From Ulvibacterium sp965228935 (lineage in GTDB: Bacteria > Bacteroidota > Bacteroidia > Flavobacteriales > Flavobacteriaceae), in contig NZ_OZ245846.1 in the NCBI RefSeq assembly GCF_965228935.1, forward strand, positions 3,100,001 to 3,164,000: a DNA stretch of 64,000 nucleotides. Reading direction: 5' to 3'. The notes beneath the pieces are model-generated. The model was not told the origin of the DNA, did not search any database, and saw only the letters and a program-made list of their open reading frames with translations. The stretch's first letter is position 1; each line of letters opens with the position of its first letter. This document shows positions 41,223 through 50,523 of this stretch, one piece after another. The position numbers and the translations under genes were made by a program.

Positions 41223-42290
41223 TTACGTCCCTGGAATTCGTATTTCGACCATTACCCCGTCGTTGACCGAAAACAAATGGACCGATGCCTTCCCGGCATA
41301 TAGTTTTTCCAGTCGCATTTTTGTATTCCGTAAACCGATTCCTTCGCGATCTTTTTGGTCCTGTACCAGCCCAGGGCCTTCATTGTACACATAAAGCCGT
41401 AGGAAACTCTCTTTCCATTCACTTCCAATCTCTATTCGGTTTGCATGTTCGCTTTTGGCAATCCCATGCTTTATGGCATTCTCCACTATGGGCTGTAAGA
41501 TAAAGCTGGGTACGGGTAAAGTTTCATGTTCCTGATCGGACTTTAGGACCACCTCCAAGGCCTGGTTTCTAAATCGCTCTATTTCCAGATACTGTTTTAC
41601 AGAATCCAGCTCTTTTTTCAGGGGTATGAATTTGTGCTTTGACTCTTGTAGGGAAGTCCTTAAAAAATCCCCGAGCCGGATTAGCATCCCTGAGGCCACT
41701 TCATTTTTCCCCTGTTCGATGGTGCTGATTACATTATTGATGGTATTGAATAAAAAGTGGGGCGAAAGTTGTGCTTTCAAGGTATTGAGTTCGCTGACGA
41801 GCAGTTGCTTCTCCAGTTCAATGGCCTCGTACTCCCGTTGTTTTAATTCGTTTTGATACGCCATGGCATGCACCAACCCGATAATGGCCATATAAATGAA
41901 AAAATGCCAGTGAAACAGGTTAAGGAAAAACAGTTTGAAATAGACCATAAAAGCGGGCCAGCTAAAAGAACCGGTACCCAAAAAATTCCATATAAGGGAA
42001 TATAGGGCCAAATAGACCAAAACCACCAGTACGGCAAATACGATATGGATCAGGATACCACGGTAATAGGTCTGCTTGTCGATTCGGAATCGCTTACCTA
42101 GCCAAAATATCAAGGGGCTGAGTGCTCCCCAGATATTCCATACCAGAAATTGGATAAAGAAAAGCTTGAACCAGGTATCGGTACCACCGGCCTCCAAGGT
42201 CTTAAGGTACAACTGGGTACTCGTAAACAGGGCCGCTATTACCCAAATAAGGTATAGGGCAATGTTGGTTCTATGGCGCTTAGGAATCAC
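41223..42290 (-). CDS. LytS-type sensor histidine kinase (His_kinase family)
   Basis: A 355-residue kinase with four membrane helices in the first 140 residues, a short helical linker, and a catalytic part with LKAQLSPHFLFNTINNVIST (phospho-acceptor histidine in SPHFLFN), FILQPIVENAIKHG (N-box) and EGIGLRNTKMRLEKLY (G-box). This architecture, without a large sensory domain, is common in Bacteroidetes and pairs with LytTR regulators such as the gene downstream. It starts 24 bases after the DOMON-domain gene, so it probably belongs to a four-gene unit (42830 gene, DOMON, kinase, regulator). Confidence 0.9.
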   Translation of the reverse strand: MIPKRHRTNIALYLIWVIAALFTSTQLYLKTLEAGGTDTWFKLFFIQFLVWNIWGALSPLIFWLGKRFRIDKQTYYRGILIHIVFAVLVVLVYLALYSLIWNFLGTGSFSWPAFMVYFKLFFLNLFHWHFFIYMAIIGLVHAMAYQNELKQREYEAIELEKQLLVSELNTLKAQLSPHFLFNTINNVISTIEQGKNEVASGMLIRLGDFLRTSLQESKHKFIPLKKELDSVKQYLEIERFRNQALEVVLKSDQEHETLPVPSFILQPIVENAIKHGIAKSEHANRIEIGSEWKESFLRLYVYNEGPGLVQDQKDREGIGLRNTKMRLEKLYAGKASVHLFSVNDGVMVEIRIPGT

Positions 42291-42314
42291 ATGGGAAAGT
42301 TACGAAATGAATTT

Positions 42315-42833
42315 TCATCGATCGTCACCCTGTAAGGTAAAGGGGATATGTTTACGTACTCTGGAATGGTGACCGAAATCGTCCTCTACCGAGTAGGCAA
42401 GGATTAGCCAAAATTCCTTGCCGACCTCATGGATAAAGTCATTGGGATCTCCCGAATTCAAAGGGACGGAAAAGTGGATCGTAGTACTGTGGTTTTTTTC
42501 CTTTCCCTCAAGTATATGAATGGAATTTCGACCTCCCAATCGGCTGTCCCTTACCGGATTTCCAAACCCTTTTACATACATATCGGTACTCGCGGTTTTT
42601 CCGTCGACCACGTGGAACAGCAAAAGATCGCTTCCAACGATTGAGTTTTTTTCGTTGAATCCTACCCCGACCCAACCATGGGTTGGCGCCGTTAGCGTAC
42701 ATTCCAAGTTTGTACCAGTGATGGTGTAGGTAAAAGAGATACCGGATACCGTTGTGGTTCGCTGGCCATGGAGACCAGCAAACGCACAAAGGCAAATACA
42801 GAACACATGTTTTTTTAAGGACTGTATGCTCAT
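42315..42833 (-). CDS. Exported DOMON-domain protein
   Basis: A 172-residue protein with a signal peptide (MSIQSLKKHVFCICLCAFAGLHGQ); the start at 42833 overlaps the upstream stop by 3 bases and is preferred over an in-frame ATG 39 bases upstream. The mature part is a DOMON beta-sandwich: FTYTITGTNLECTLTAPTHG, WVGVGFNEKNSIVGSDLLLF, a histidine in LLLFHVVDG and ILEGKEKNHSTTIHFSVPL. DOMON domains bind haem or sugars and often serve in redox or sensing. Location upstream of a sensor kinase suggests a periplasmic sensing partner (inference). Confidence 0.75.
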   Translation of the reverse strand: MSIQSLKKHVFCICLCAFAGLHGQRTTTVSGISFTYTITGTNLECTLTAPTHGWVGVGFNEKNSIVGSDLLLFHVVDGKTASTDMYVKGFGNPVRDSRLGGRNSIHILEGKEKNHSTTIHFSVPLNSGDPNDFIHEVGKEFWLILAYSVEDDFGHHSRVRKHIPFTLQGDDR

Positions 42834-43258
42834 ACCCCGCTGATTTCCGTGGTAACGCCTACGATTTCCCATTCGCCGCTCGCGGATCTTGCCATGGAAA
42901 GTTGATACAAAAAATCGTACTCCGAACTCACGGCATTCAATACCACAACGGCCAGGTTTCTTCCCAAATACTCGGCATGCTGATAGGTAATCTTTCTGGG
43001 TTTTCCGCCCAATTCCTTTTTATTGACCATGGCAATATACTGCTCTGCAGAGAATGTATTGAATTTTCCGCCAATGAGTACGTATTGTAAGGATTTGGGT
43101 TCCAGAACCTGCTCCAACAGTTCTCCTTTTTGCAGATCCGCGCCCTGTACAAATTGGGCGGCCACCTTTTTAATAACGGCCTTGGAGTCCTGGGCATTAC
43201 CGAATCCGAAAGCTAGGGTCAGTAGCAAAATACAGATGGATGATTTTTTAATGATCAT
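42830..43258 (-). CDS. Exported NTF2-like (putative lumazine-binding) protein
   Basis: A 142-residue protein with a signal peptide (MIIKKSSICILLLTLAFGFGNAQ). The mature part has the pattern of NTF2/SnoaL-like 'putative lumazine-binding' proteins: GADLQKGELLEQVLEPKSLQ, a central QHAEYLGRNLAVVVLNAV and a closing ARSASGEWEIVGVTTEI. These are cone-shaped binding folds without known activity in this setting. It starts the unit with the DOMON, kinase and regulator genes. Confidence 0.65.
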   Translation of the reverse strand: MIIKKSSICILLLTLAFGFGNAQDSKAVIKKVAAQFVQGADLQKGELLEQVLEPKSLQYVLIGGKFNTFSAEQYIAMVNKKELGGKPRKITYQHAEYLGRNLAVVVLNAVSSEYDFLYQLSMARSASGEWEIVGVTTEISGV

Positions 43259-43535
43259 GATGTAGAGTTTTAAAATTTCATGATAAACCTAAACATCGTA
43301 GAGACCATGGCAAAGGGGGATGTTGCCAACCGAGGGAACCGGGTTGCCAAAGGGGACAAATCCATCGTGATACGATCTGCTTTTCAAAAAATCATATTCC
43401 TGGCGTAAAAAAGTAGGGAATCAATCATCATACTCATCAAAGAAGACGATAAGCAGTACAACGGATAGGAGAATAACGAGGTACAATAGACTTTCAAAAA
43501 AATAAAAATGGCCCACCTATACCCGCTGTTATATT
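43259..43535 (-). other. Spacer before the NTF2-like gene
   Basis: About 277 bases. The minus strand has a stop-bounded frame (about 43421-43509) reading FFESLLYLVILLSVVLLIVF, then FDEYDD, which resembles a small membrane peptide but has no ATG, GTG or TTG start. Nothing else was recognised; the promoter of the NTF2-like gene should lie here. Confidence 0.35.
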
Positions 43536-44387
43536 TTAGTCATCGTCCATATCGTAGTTGGGGGTAACCTCTACCGTGCCGTTTATAATGTCCTTGATCG
43601 GAATGATCGTTCTTTTTTCAATGCCCGTACGTATGGTAAGGGAAATGTTGTCAATGGCAACGACCACGCCCTCCAAATCGTTTAGCTTTACCAAATCCCC
43701 AATGGCATAGTTCTTCCGGGCATAATAGGTAAGCAGCAGCTTGCCGATCACTTCCTTGGATCCCAGGCCAAATCCGATGGAAATGGCCAAGAGGAAGGCT
43801 CCAAGGACAATGGAAAAATTATTGGTGACTATAGTGGTATCTATCCCCGTCTGGTTTAGGGCAGCGATGGTTATCAAAACGGTGATAAAGTAAAAGACCA
43901 CTTCGCTTATGATCCGGGAACCGCTAAGGTCAAAGGATTCAAAAAGGCCTTTGATGGACTTTTTAATAAAATCCGCTATGTACAGCCCGATCATAAATAG
44001 GGCAATGGCACTAAAAAGTTTGGGCAAATAGCGCAGGAGGTTTCCGATTTCCTCGGATACCACGGTCCAGTTCATGATGTCCGCGGCAATGATGAGGAAT
44101 ACCAGGAACAAGATCCAGCGTACGAAATTTACGATGACCTGGGATACCTTGAACTTTATTTGGGCCCGTTCAAAAAGGTTTATGGCATTGATCCTTTCGG
44201 TTAATCGGTCTACTTTGGCGAATCTCAGCACCCTTCTGAGCAAAAACTCGATTACCTTGGTAATAAACCATCCCAGGGCCAAGATAACGATCGCCCCGAT
44301 AATGTTGGGCAGTACGGCAACGACGCCGTCCAACATTTCCTTGAGCGATTCCAAGGTAAGGGTCTTCCATTTGGTGATTTCTTCCAT
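43536..44387 (-). CDS. MscS-family mechanosensitive channel
   Basis: A 283-residue membrane protein. The first helix has IIGAIVILALGWFITKVIEF; further helices lie at about 85-110, 120-140, 160-180 and 190-215. The pore-lining region contains FSIVLGAFLLAISIGFGLGSK followed by a beta-domain start YAIGDLVKLNDLEGVVVAID and LTIRTGIEKRTIIPIKDII, the usual MscS pattern of a glycine/alanine-rich helix and beta-domain. It would release solutes on osmotic downshock. It is the third gene of an operon with an ECF sigma factor and a small protein. Confidence 0.82.
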   Translation of the reverse strand: MEEITKWKTLTLESLKEMLDGVVAVLPNIIGAIVILALGWFITKVIEFLLRRVLRFAKVDRLTERINAINLFERAQIKFKVSQVIVNFVRWILFLVFLIIAADIMNWTVVSEEIGNLLRYLPKLFSAIALFMIGLYIADFIKKSIKGLFESFDLSGSRIISEVVFYFITVLITIAALNQTGIDTTIVTNNFSIVLGAFLLAISIGFGLGSKEVIGKLLLTYYARKNYAIGDLVKLNDLEGVVVAIDNISLTIRTGIEKRTIIPIKDIINGTVEVTPNYDMDDD

Positions 44388-44422
44388 GGTTTGTTGGTTT
44401 TGTTCCTAAGCTCTGTGCCTGT

Positions 44423-44611
44423 TCAATACCGGCCTTTTGTCTTGAACAGATTTTCCAGGGCCGAACTGTAATTAGTAGAAAAAAGCGATGCTACTTCCAT
44501 AATAAACTTGGCCAGAGCTATGTTTCGCATCACTTTTTTCCTTAGTTCCGGGGGAACCGGTTTTTGGTATTGGTCCATTTCCTTGAATGGATTTCTATTT
44601 TCTTCCGTCAT
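44423..44611 (-). CDS. Small conserved protein downstream of the sigma factor
   Basis: A 62-residue charged protein (MTEENRNPFKEMDQYQKPVP, then ELRKKVMRNIALAKFIMEVA and a short SALENLFKTKGRY end). No signal peptide and no clear membrane span, though a moderately hydrophobic helix is present. Its start codon directly follows the sigma factor stop, so the two are translationally coupled. Position suggests a small partner or anti-sigma-like factor, but there is no recognisable anti-sigma motif. Confidence 0.6.
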   Translation of the reverse strand: MTEENRNPFKEMDQYQKPVPPELRKKVMRNIALAKFIMEVASLFSTNYSSALENLFKTKGRY

Positions 44612-45184
44612 TTATGTTAATTTGTGGTATGCTCGTATTACTTTTTGTCGTGCCCTTTTGAGGCGCATCTTTATGGCCCCTTCGGATACGCCCAAGAGTA
44701 TGCCCAGTTCCTTTACGGAGACATCGTCCTGATACTTTAGCAACAAAAGGGACTTGTCCTCGGCGGTAATGAGTTCCAGGGCCTTTTTTAATCTTTTGGC
44801 CTTTACCTGCATCAACTGCTCCTCGGATACTTCAAAGAGGGGCATAAAATCGGCGTCACAAACGTTGTCCAAGGGATGCTCCACTTTTTTTAGGTTCTTT
44901 CTACGCACATAGTTCACGCAAAAATTATAGGTAAAGGCGTAGAGCCAGGTAGAAAACTTGGAGTTTCCCTTAAAGGTGTCCAACTTTAGGTACAGTTTTA
45001 GAAAAACGTCCTGGGTCAGATCCTCGGCCTCGTCCTTGGACTTGGAAAAACCATAACACTTGTTGTATACCCTTTGGGCATAGCGATCGTAAAGATGACC
45101 GAAAAGCAGCGGATCGTTCACTTGAACGATCTTGCGTACCAGTTCCTCGTCGGAAAGCGTTCGGGGTTTTCTGCCAATTTCCAA
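44612..45184 (-). CDS. ECF-type RNA polymerase sigma factor
   Basis: A 190-residue sigma-70 family protein with region 2 (LFGHLYDRYAQRVYNKCYGF, SKDEAEDLTQDVFLKLYLKL, FSTWLYAFTYNFCVNYVRR) and region 4 (LLLLKYQDDVSVKELGILLG, VSEGAIKMRLKRARQKV) and the short linker typical of ECF factors. It directs transcription of a specific promoter set, unknown here. It is the first gene of the sigma-small protein-MscS operon. The long empty spacer upstream suggests its own regulated promoter. Confidence 0.93.
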   Translation of the reverse strand: MEIGRKPRTLSDEELVRKIVQVNDPLLFGHLYDRYAQRVYNKCYGFSKSKDEAEDLTQDVFLKLYLKLDTFKGNSKFSTWLYAFTYNFCVNYVRRKNLKKVEHPLDNVCDADFMPLFEVSEEQLMQVKAKRLKKALELITAEDKSLLLLKYQDDVSVKELGILLGVSEGAIKMRLKRARQKVIRAYHKLT

Positions 45185-45962
45185 TGGTATCCTTTTGGTT
45201 GCTTGTCATTAGGGTTAGACCCGGTTTTTGGAACAGGTAACCCATTATTTTGCAGTATTCCCGTTTTTGTTTGAAAATGGACATGATATAAGCATTTGGC
45301 CTATGGTAGAGGAAGGATATCCCTATGCCCTTGATAGTGTAGTATTCCACGAACAAAATTAACCAAGGCATTGCGTCCGTGGAGGCGTGATAATACCAAC
45401 GGTGGCCCCTATTCGATAATGGGTAGTTTTATGATAGGTTAAGGTATTTATTTGCTTACTTTTTAGGTTTTTCCCCTAGCAGGGGAAGGTGGTCCGGCCC
45501 AGGGCCGGAGCGGAAGGGGTGCTGAATAGACCATATTGCCGTTTGGCCGAGATCTGTTTTATCCTAAGTTTGGATCGACCCATTTCAACTTTATCCCTCG
45601 GAGAGACAATACTAAAACGACCATTAATGTGGATAAAAAAGGTTACCTATATACAGATTGTGGGTCTAAACAAACTGGAGTAGGAAATAGTCGGATCTCG
45701 TTTACAAATATTTGTACCAATAGATCCATCAAGACCCACTAAACGGATAATGGGAATTACGACTTAAGAAGAAGTTGGGGATATTACTTTTTGGGATGTA
45801 ACATGTTGACAGTCAATTTTTTTATATCTTTAACTTGCTTCAAATCGGTATCTTGAATTCTAACGGTAATACTGTATTGCTACCCGACCTGAATTTGTGT
45901 TCTTGATCGACTAATCCTATTTTCTTGAATAACCTAAGTAAACCAATCAAACTTCACGAAGC
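45185..45962 (+). other. Long gene-free spacer with a GC-rich double hairpin
   Basis: 778 bases between the divergent sigma factor and Reg_prop kinase genes without a convincing gene. Two GC-rich hairpins lie side by side in AT-rich DNA: TTCCCCT, loop AGC, AGGGGAA at 45471-45487, and TCCGGCC, loop CAG, GGCCGGA at 45493-45509, followed by GCGGAAGGGG. They may be a terminator-like or REP-like intergenic element. Confidence 0.5.
45806..45832 (+). promoter_or_regulatory. Candidate Bacteroidetes-type promoter for the Reg_prop kinase gene
   Basis: TTG at 45806-45808 and TATCTTTA at 45825-45832, which matches TAnnTTTG in all but the last base. The 16-base gap is slightly short for the class. The leader to the start codon would be about 125 bases. 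Confidence 0.4.
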
Positions 45963-48900
45963 GTGTCGGCATATGAAATAAAATTTAAAAGTATCCCTTT
46001 AAAATTTTCACTATCCCCCAATCCTTCTTATCAACTAAGAGTTCTGTCAAAATGGTTTGTGTGGCCCCTGTGGTTCTTGGTATGTAGTTTTCTGGGAGCC
46101 CAGGAGTATAAGATTCGGGAAATCCGTATCAACAACAATGGCGAGAGCCATAAAATTAGGAACGAGCTATACATCGATGATGATGGAATCCTTTGGTATT
46201 CCACCTTTAACGGAATTGTAAAGGAGTTTGAAACCAATTCCGTGCTTTCTACTTTTTTGGACAAGGATGAAAAAATTCTATCTACCTATTTGGATGTCAT
46301 ATTTATGGATAGCAAAAATCGCATTTGGATAGTGTCCGACATTGGCGTTTTTCTATCCGATAGTCTGGATGATAGTTATGACCGTGTCCATTTCAAAAAG
46401 ATTCTGGAGGAGGAGAACGTATCGTTGGGCTCCTTGATCGAGGATTGTGATGGCAATGTGTGGGCGGGAACCTATAACGATTGCATTTTAAAAATTGACC
46501 CTTCCCTTAGGGTCACAAAATATAAAACCCCGAAAGCGGACAGGAATTTAAATCCGGGATATTTTCAGAGGAGTTTTTCGTTTGTCGAAAAGATAGTCGA
46601 TTGTAACAAGATCTTGTTTAGACTGGGCCGGAAGTTGTACCTTCTGGAGGAAGGAAACAGTACGCTACATGCCGACCTTACCGCTTCCCTAAATTATACC
46701 AAAAGTAGTTACCTGTACCCGGAGTGGTCCTTTAATGGAGGAGATGGGCTGTTAATTACGGACAATGGCGAACTTTTTCCGGAATCCAAGGATACGTCCT
46801 ACCGATTTGAAGGGGAAATTTTTGAGACCCGATATATCGAAGGTTTAGGGATTCAGGTGACGAATCTACCTTTTCAGGAAATGATTCCCATCTATAGAAG
46901 CACTAGCCCTTATTTGAAGAACCATGCGGATTTGATTGCGATCGACGGTTCCGGAAAAAAACTGGGTTTTTATAAACTACAGCAAAGAAACGGGGAAGAC
47001 CATTTGACGAAGGCACACGAGATTTCATTTCCGTATATGATCGATGACGTGGTTGTGGATAACTATGATGTCATTTATGTAAGCAGCTATGACCGTATCA
47101 GTAAGATAAAATTCAACAGTCATACCTTCCATAAAATCCTGGACGATTATGGGGAACGAAAGGTAAGCGCACGGGGATTTTTGGAGCTGCCCAATAAGGA
47201 AATCCTAGCTGCCAGTTATCTGGGGACGTTCAAACTGAGTTCCTATGCTAACGAATATGGTGAAAGCGCCTATTCTGCCGAGATGGTTTTTCCGACCTTG
47301 AATTACCTCAGATCCTTTTTTCAAACCAGTGATTCTACAGCTTGGTGTGTTGGAGAGCACAAAAAAATATCGCATATAAACTTTCTTGAAAATGAAATTA
47401 TAGAACAGTACTTATTTGAGGGGCATCCGACATTGACCCATATGCAATACTATGATGTAGCGAAGTATACGGATTCTACCTTGCTGATAGCCAGTAATTT
47501 TGGTCTACAGGAATTTGACACCCATAGAAAACGATTTAGGAATTTACCCATTTTGCCTTTGGCCAATAATAACGAGGTTTTTGTAAGGGACCTTCTCAGG
47601 ACAAAGGATAAGCTCTATGTGGCCACGGATCGAAATGGATTGTTCATTAAGGATTTCACTTCCGGAACCTTTGTGACCCTAAAAAAGGACAATACCGGTA
47701 ATGGCCTCAGTATTCCAACAAACAAGGTTTATATGAGTTTCTTGGATAAAGCCGGAAACCTTTGGATGGGGACCAATAACGGGGTTGTTTATGTGGACAA
47801 GGACTTAAGCGAAATAGAGGTTATTGGCAGGGCGGAAGGCCTGACGGATCTGAATGTAGTCGGTATTTTGGAAGGTTCCGATGGCATTATGTGGTTTAGT
47901 ACCTATTATGGTCTTTTTAGGTACGATAGGAGTTCCAAGGAAATTGCCTCTTTCTTTGTCGAGGATGGACTTACGTTCAATGATTTCAATCAAAATTCCT
48001 ATTATAGGTCTTCCCAGGATCGCTTGTTTTTTGGAGGTATCAATGGAATCATTGCATTTGATAGTATCAATATCAACCATCAGTCCCGGGATATCAAAAT
48101 ATTCCCTACAAAATTTGAATATTATGATCGTACCAAGGGCAGGGAATTGGGTGTCGACGTTTTTAACAATAGCTCCCCAAATTTTAACTTGCCCTATTAC
48201 AAAAACTCATTTTCAACGTCCTATAGTATCAATGACAATTTTAATACGGACTACAACCGATATTTTTATAAACTGGAAGGATTTACCGATGAGTGGATAG
48301 GTCTTGGCAACCAAACTACCTTAAAATTGTTTTCCATACCTCCGGGCAATTATAACTTAAAGATCAAGGGATTCAATGCCACGGGGGTGGAATCGTCCAA
48401 TGAGCTGTCCTATACCCTAAATGTATCCCAAGTTTTTTACAAAAGACTTTGGTTTCAGTTTTTAGTGATCTTTTTTTTAATTGGTACGTTCGTAGTATGG
48501 CTTGTTTATTATATCACAAAGGAGCGGAAAAAAAATGCCTTGAACCTTACCCTTATAGAACTGGAACGCAACGCCCTTAGGGCCCAAATGAGCCCTCATT
48601 TTATATTCAACTCATTAAGTGGGATACGTTTTAGGCTAAAGGAGAAAGGATTGCCGGACTTATATGATTACGTATCCAATTTTTCAAATCTAATGCGGCT
48701 TACCCTGGATGTGACCCGGAACAAAAACATTCCATTGGCCAAAGAAATGGAATATATTGAAAATTATGTAGCGTTGATCAATTCCCAGAACGAACATAAG
48801 ATAGAACTCCGGATGAAATATGCAGCGGATATTGATATACATGGCACCTATATTCCTCCCATGATCTTACAACCTATAATCGAGAATTCCATTGTACATG

Positions 48901-49196
48901 GTTTTATGAAGGATCAAAAGAACAAGGTTATTGTGGTGGAAATCAAAAAATCCCCCATCGGCAAACAAATAGTGGTCGTAATAGAGGATAATGGTCTTGG
49001 GATTGCCCAAACACAAAAGAAGCTGAACAATGATCAAGAGCACCGATCTTACGCTACACAAATATTGTATGAGCGATTAATGTTGATGAACAAGACACAC
49101 TATTACGGGGAATCCAAATATGAAATCGCAATGAAGGATTTAAGCGATAAGGGAGGGCAAGGGACCCGGGTTACCATTGGAATACCCTATTATTAG
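45963..49196 (+). CDS. Reg_prop/Y_Y_Y sensor with LytS-type histidine kinase
   Basis: A 1077-residue sensor. The first in-frame start is GTG, with a membrane-type signal at about residues 28-47 (KWFVWPLWFLVCSFLGAQ). Two-component propeller repeats follow through about residue 690 (ILWYSTFNGIVKEF, RIWIVSDIGVFL, LWMGTNNGVVYVDKDL, IMWFSTYYGLFRYD), then a Y_Y_Y domain (YFYKLEGFTDEWIGLGNQT), a membrane helix (WFQFLVIFFLIGTFVVWLVY, about 835-855), and a His_kinase module: LRAQMSPHFIFNSLSGI, MILQPIIENSIVHGF and NGLGIAQTQ. It is not a hybrid, as there is no receiver or AraC domain. Its likely partner is the convergent LytTR gene. In Bacteroidetes such sensors often control polysaccharide or surface functions. 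Confidence 0.9.
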   Translation: MSAYEIKFKSIPLKFSLSPNPSYQLRVLSKWFVWPLWFLVCSFLGAQEYKIREIRINNNGESHKIRNELYIDDDGILWYSTFNGIVKEFETNSVLSTFLDKDEKILSTYLDVIFMDSKNRIWIVSDIGVFLSDSLDDSYDRVHFKKILEEENVSLGSLIEDCDGNVWAGTYNDCILKIDPSLRVTKYKTPKADRNLNPGYFQRSFSFVEKIVDCNKILFRLGRKLYLLEEGNSTLHADLTASLNYTKSSYLYPEWSFNGGDGLLITDNGELFPESKDTSYRFEGEIFETRYIEGLGIQVTNLPFQEMIPIYRSTSPYLKNHADLIAIDGSGKKLGFYKLQQRNGEDHLTKAHEISFPYMIDDVVVDNYDVIYVSSYDRISKIKFNSHTFHKILDDYGERKVSARGFLELPNKEILAASYLGTFKLSSYANEYGESAYSAEMVFPTLNYLRSFFQTSDSTAWCVGEHKKISHINFLENEIIEQYLFEGHPTLTHMQYYDVAKYTDSTLLIASNFGLQEFDTHRKRFRNLPILPLANNNEVFVRDLLRTKDKLYVATDRNGLFIKDFTSGTFVTLKKDNTGNGLSIPTNKVYMSFLDKAGNLWMGTNNGVVYVDKDLSEIEVIGRAEGLTDLNVVGILEGSDGIMWFSTYYGLFRYDRSSKEIASFFVEDGLTFNDFNQNSYYRSSQDRLFFGGINGIIAFDSININHQSRDIKIFPTKFEYYDRTKGRELGVDVFNNSSPNFNLPYYKNSFSTSYSINDNFNTDYNRYFYKLEGFTDEWIGLGNQTTLKLFSIPPGNYNLKIKGFNATGVESSNELSYTLNVSQVFYKRLWFQFLVIFFLIGTFVVWLVYYITKERKKNALNLTLIELERNALRAQMSPHFIFNSLSGIRFRLKEKGLPDLYDYVSNFSNLMRLTLDVTRNKNIPLAKEMEYIENYVALINSQNEHKIELRMKYAADIDIHGTYIPPMILQPIIENSIVHGFMKDQKNKVIVVEIKKSPIGKQIVVVIEDNGLGIAQTQKKLNNDQEHRSYATQILYERLMLMNKTHYYGESKYEIAMKDLSDKGGQGTRVTIGIPYY

Positions 49197-49225
49197 GTTT
49201 TTGCCATAATTGGCTTGGCCGGTTT

Positions 49226-49960
49226 TTAGAATTGATCAAAAATGGCCATTAGATCCGGTCTTCGCCGTCTGGCCACGGGGATACGATCTCCGGTCTCCAA
49301 GACCAAGGTACCGTCCGTAAACAATTTTGAAACCTTTTTTAGATTTACCAAATGTGATTTATGGGTTCTAAAAAACAAAGGCATGGTTAAAATCTTTTCA
49401 AAAAACTTGATTCCATAAGAACTCATGTGAATGCTACCGTCGGTCAAATGTATTTTTGCATAGCTGTCCACGCTTTCCAAGCGGATAATATCCAGAATAC
49501 TTGAAAAATAAGTACATCCCAAGGTAGGAATAGGAATTTTTTTGTTTTCCAGTTCCAAGGCTTCCATTTGCTTTTCATGAGTAGTTATTTCCCGGGCAGT
49601 TGCCTTCAATCTTTGAATCGCTTTGGATACAATGGCAATAAAATCGGCCTCATTATAGGGTTTTAGGAGAAAACCCAAAGCAAAATTTCGATAGGCTTCT
49701 ATGGCAAATTTGTCATGGGCGGTACAAAATACGATTTCCGTATTTGGAGATCGAAGTCTCTTTAAAAGTTCCAACCCGTTTAAATTGGGCATTTCCACAT
49801 CAACAATTAGTAAATCCGGTCTAGTTTCATTGAGAAATTGCAGTCCTTCCAAGGAATCGCTAAAACATTTCAAAGTGCCAAGGTGGCCAAAGTTTTTGAG
49901 AAACAGTTCCTTGCAGTAGCCTATTTCGGAAACGTCATCATCTATGAGTACTACATTCAT
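49226..49960 (-). CDS. LytTR-type response regulator 2
   Basis: A 244-residue regulator. Start at 49960 (MNVVLIDDDVSEIGYCKELF) is chosen because it begins directly at the receiver strand; an upstream ATG would add 13 residues. Receiver: acidic triad in LIDDD and the acceptor aspartate in LLIVDVEMPNLNG, with FLLKPY carrying the conserved lysine. LytTR domain from about residue 140: STLGCTYF-like strands, IIRLESVDSYAKIHLTDGS, MPLFFRTHKSHLVNLKKVSK and DRIPVARRRRPD. It converges with the Reg_prop kinase gene, leaving 29 bases, so the two probably form a pair. It is the nearer LytTR regulator to the three promoter sites upstream of the T9SS proteins. Confidence 0.9.
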   Translation of the reverse strand: MNVVLIDDDVSEIGYCKELFLKNFGHLGTLKCFSDSLEGLQFLNETRPDLLIVDVEMPNLNGLELLKRLRSPNTEIVFCTAHDKFAIEAYRNFALGFLLKPYNEADFIAIVSKAIQRLKATAREITTHEKQMEALELENKKIPIPTLGCTYFSSILDIIRLESVDSYAKIHLTDGSIHMSSYGIKFFEKILTMPLFFRTHKSHLVNLKKVSKLFTDGTLVLETGDRIPVARRRRPDLMAIFDQF

Positions 49961-50042
49961 CGAGTTGGAATTTGGAACATAGGCCGAAGCTAAAATCAAC
50001 GACTTAAAATCAATGTTTTACTCTTAACGTCAAAAAGCGGGA

Positions 50043-50411
50043 TTAAGTATGGTGGGTTTCCAAAAAATCCAGAATTTGGGAAATATGTACATTTTTGCTT
50101 TTTGAAACATCCATCACTTCAATACCCTTCATCTTACGGAGATTTTTGTAGCTGTGCTTATCCGTAGGGGCGAAGATAATGGGCACATTTAACCTGGCCA
50201 ATTGAGTACATTCCACCAACTCGTACTCTTCGTTGAAAATGAACAGTACAAAGACAAAATTGATTTTTTGCTTAAGCTTTACCAAATCCAATATCCGTGC
50301 TATTTTCTTATTCTTGTACACCGCAATTTGTGTCTTTTGAAAAGAACGCGCAATCGTATTCCCCAAAGGGCCCTGTTTATCATATATAATTAGATTTCCT
50401 TTTGTTTTCAT
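50043..50411 (-). CDS. Small receiver-like protein of unknown function
   Basis: A 122-residue protein with alternating strands and helices: NLIIYDKQGPLGNTIARSF, FVFVLFIFNEEYELVECTQL, VPIIFAPTDKHSYKNL, GIEVMDVSKSKNVHISQIL. The plan resembles a CheY-like receiver with the acidic residues replaced, so a phosphorylation-independent receiver is possible. It follows a PorP/SprF-TPR pair on the same strand with gaps of about 110-130 bases. No family was recognised. Confidence 0.5.
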   Translation of the reverse strand: MKTKGNLIIYDKQGPLGNTIARSFQKTQIAVYKNKKIARILDLVKLKQKINFVFVLFIFNEEYELVECTQLARLNVPIIFAPTDKHSYKNLRKMKGIEVMDVSKSKNVHISQILDFLETHHT

Positions 50412-50523
50412 ATGATGTATCCTTGCATTTTACAATTCAATTTATCGGCCCCTTGTTGTGTTAGATTGTTCATTTTTCCTTTGAATTCCGTTTAAGCTTT
50501 TTCAAACAAAACCCTTAACCATA

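Noticed and set aside
43421..43509. Possible 28-residue membrane peptide on the minus strand
   Set aside because: The translation looks like a small membrane helix, but no ATG, GTG or TTG is in frame; kept only as a note in the spacer entry.
45489..45742. Small plus-strand ORFs in the sigma factor/kinase spacer
   Set aside because: They start in the hairpin region, overlap each other in different frames and show no protein-like pattern.
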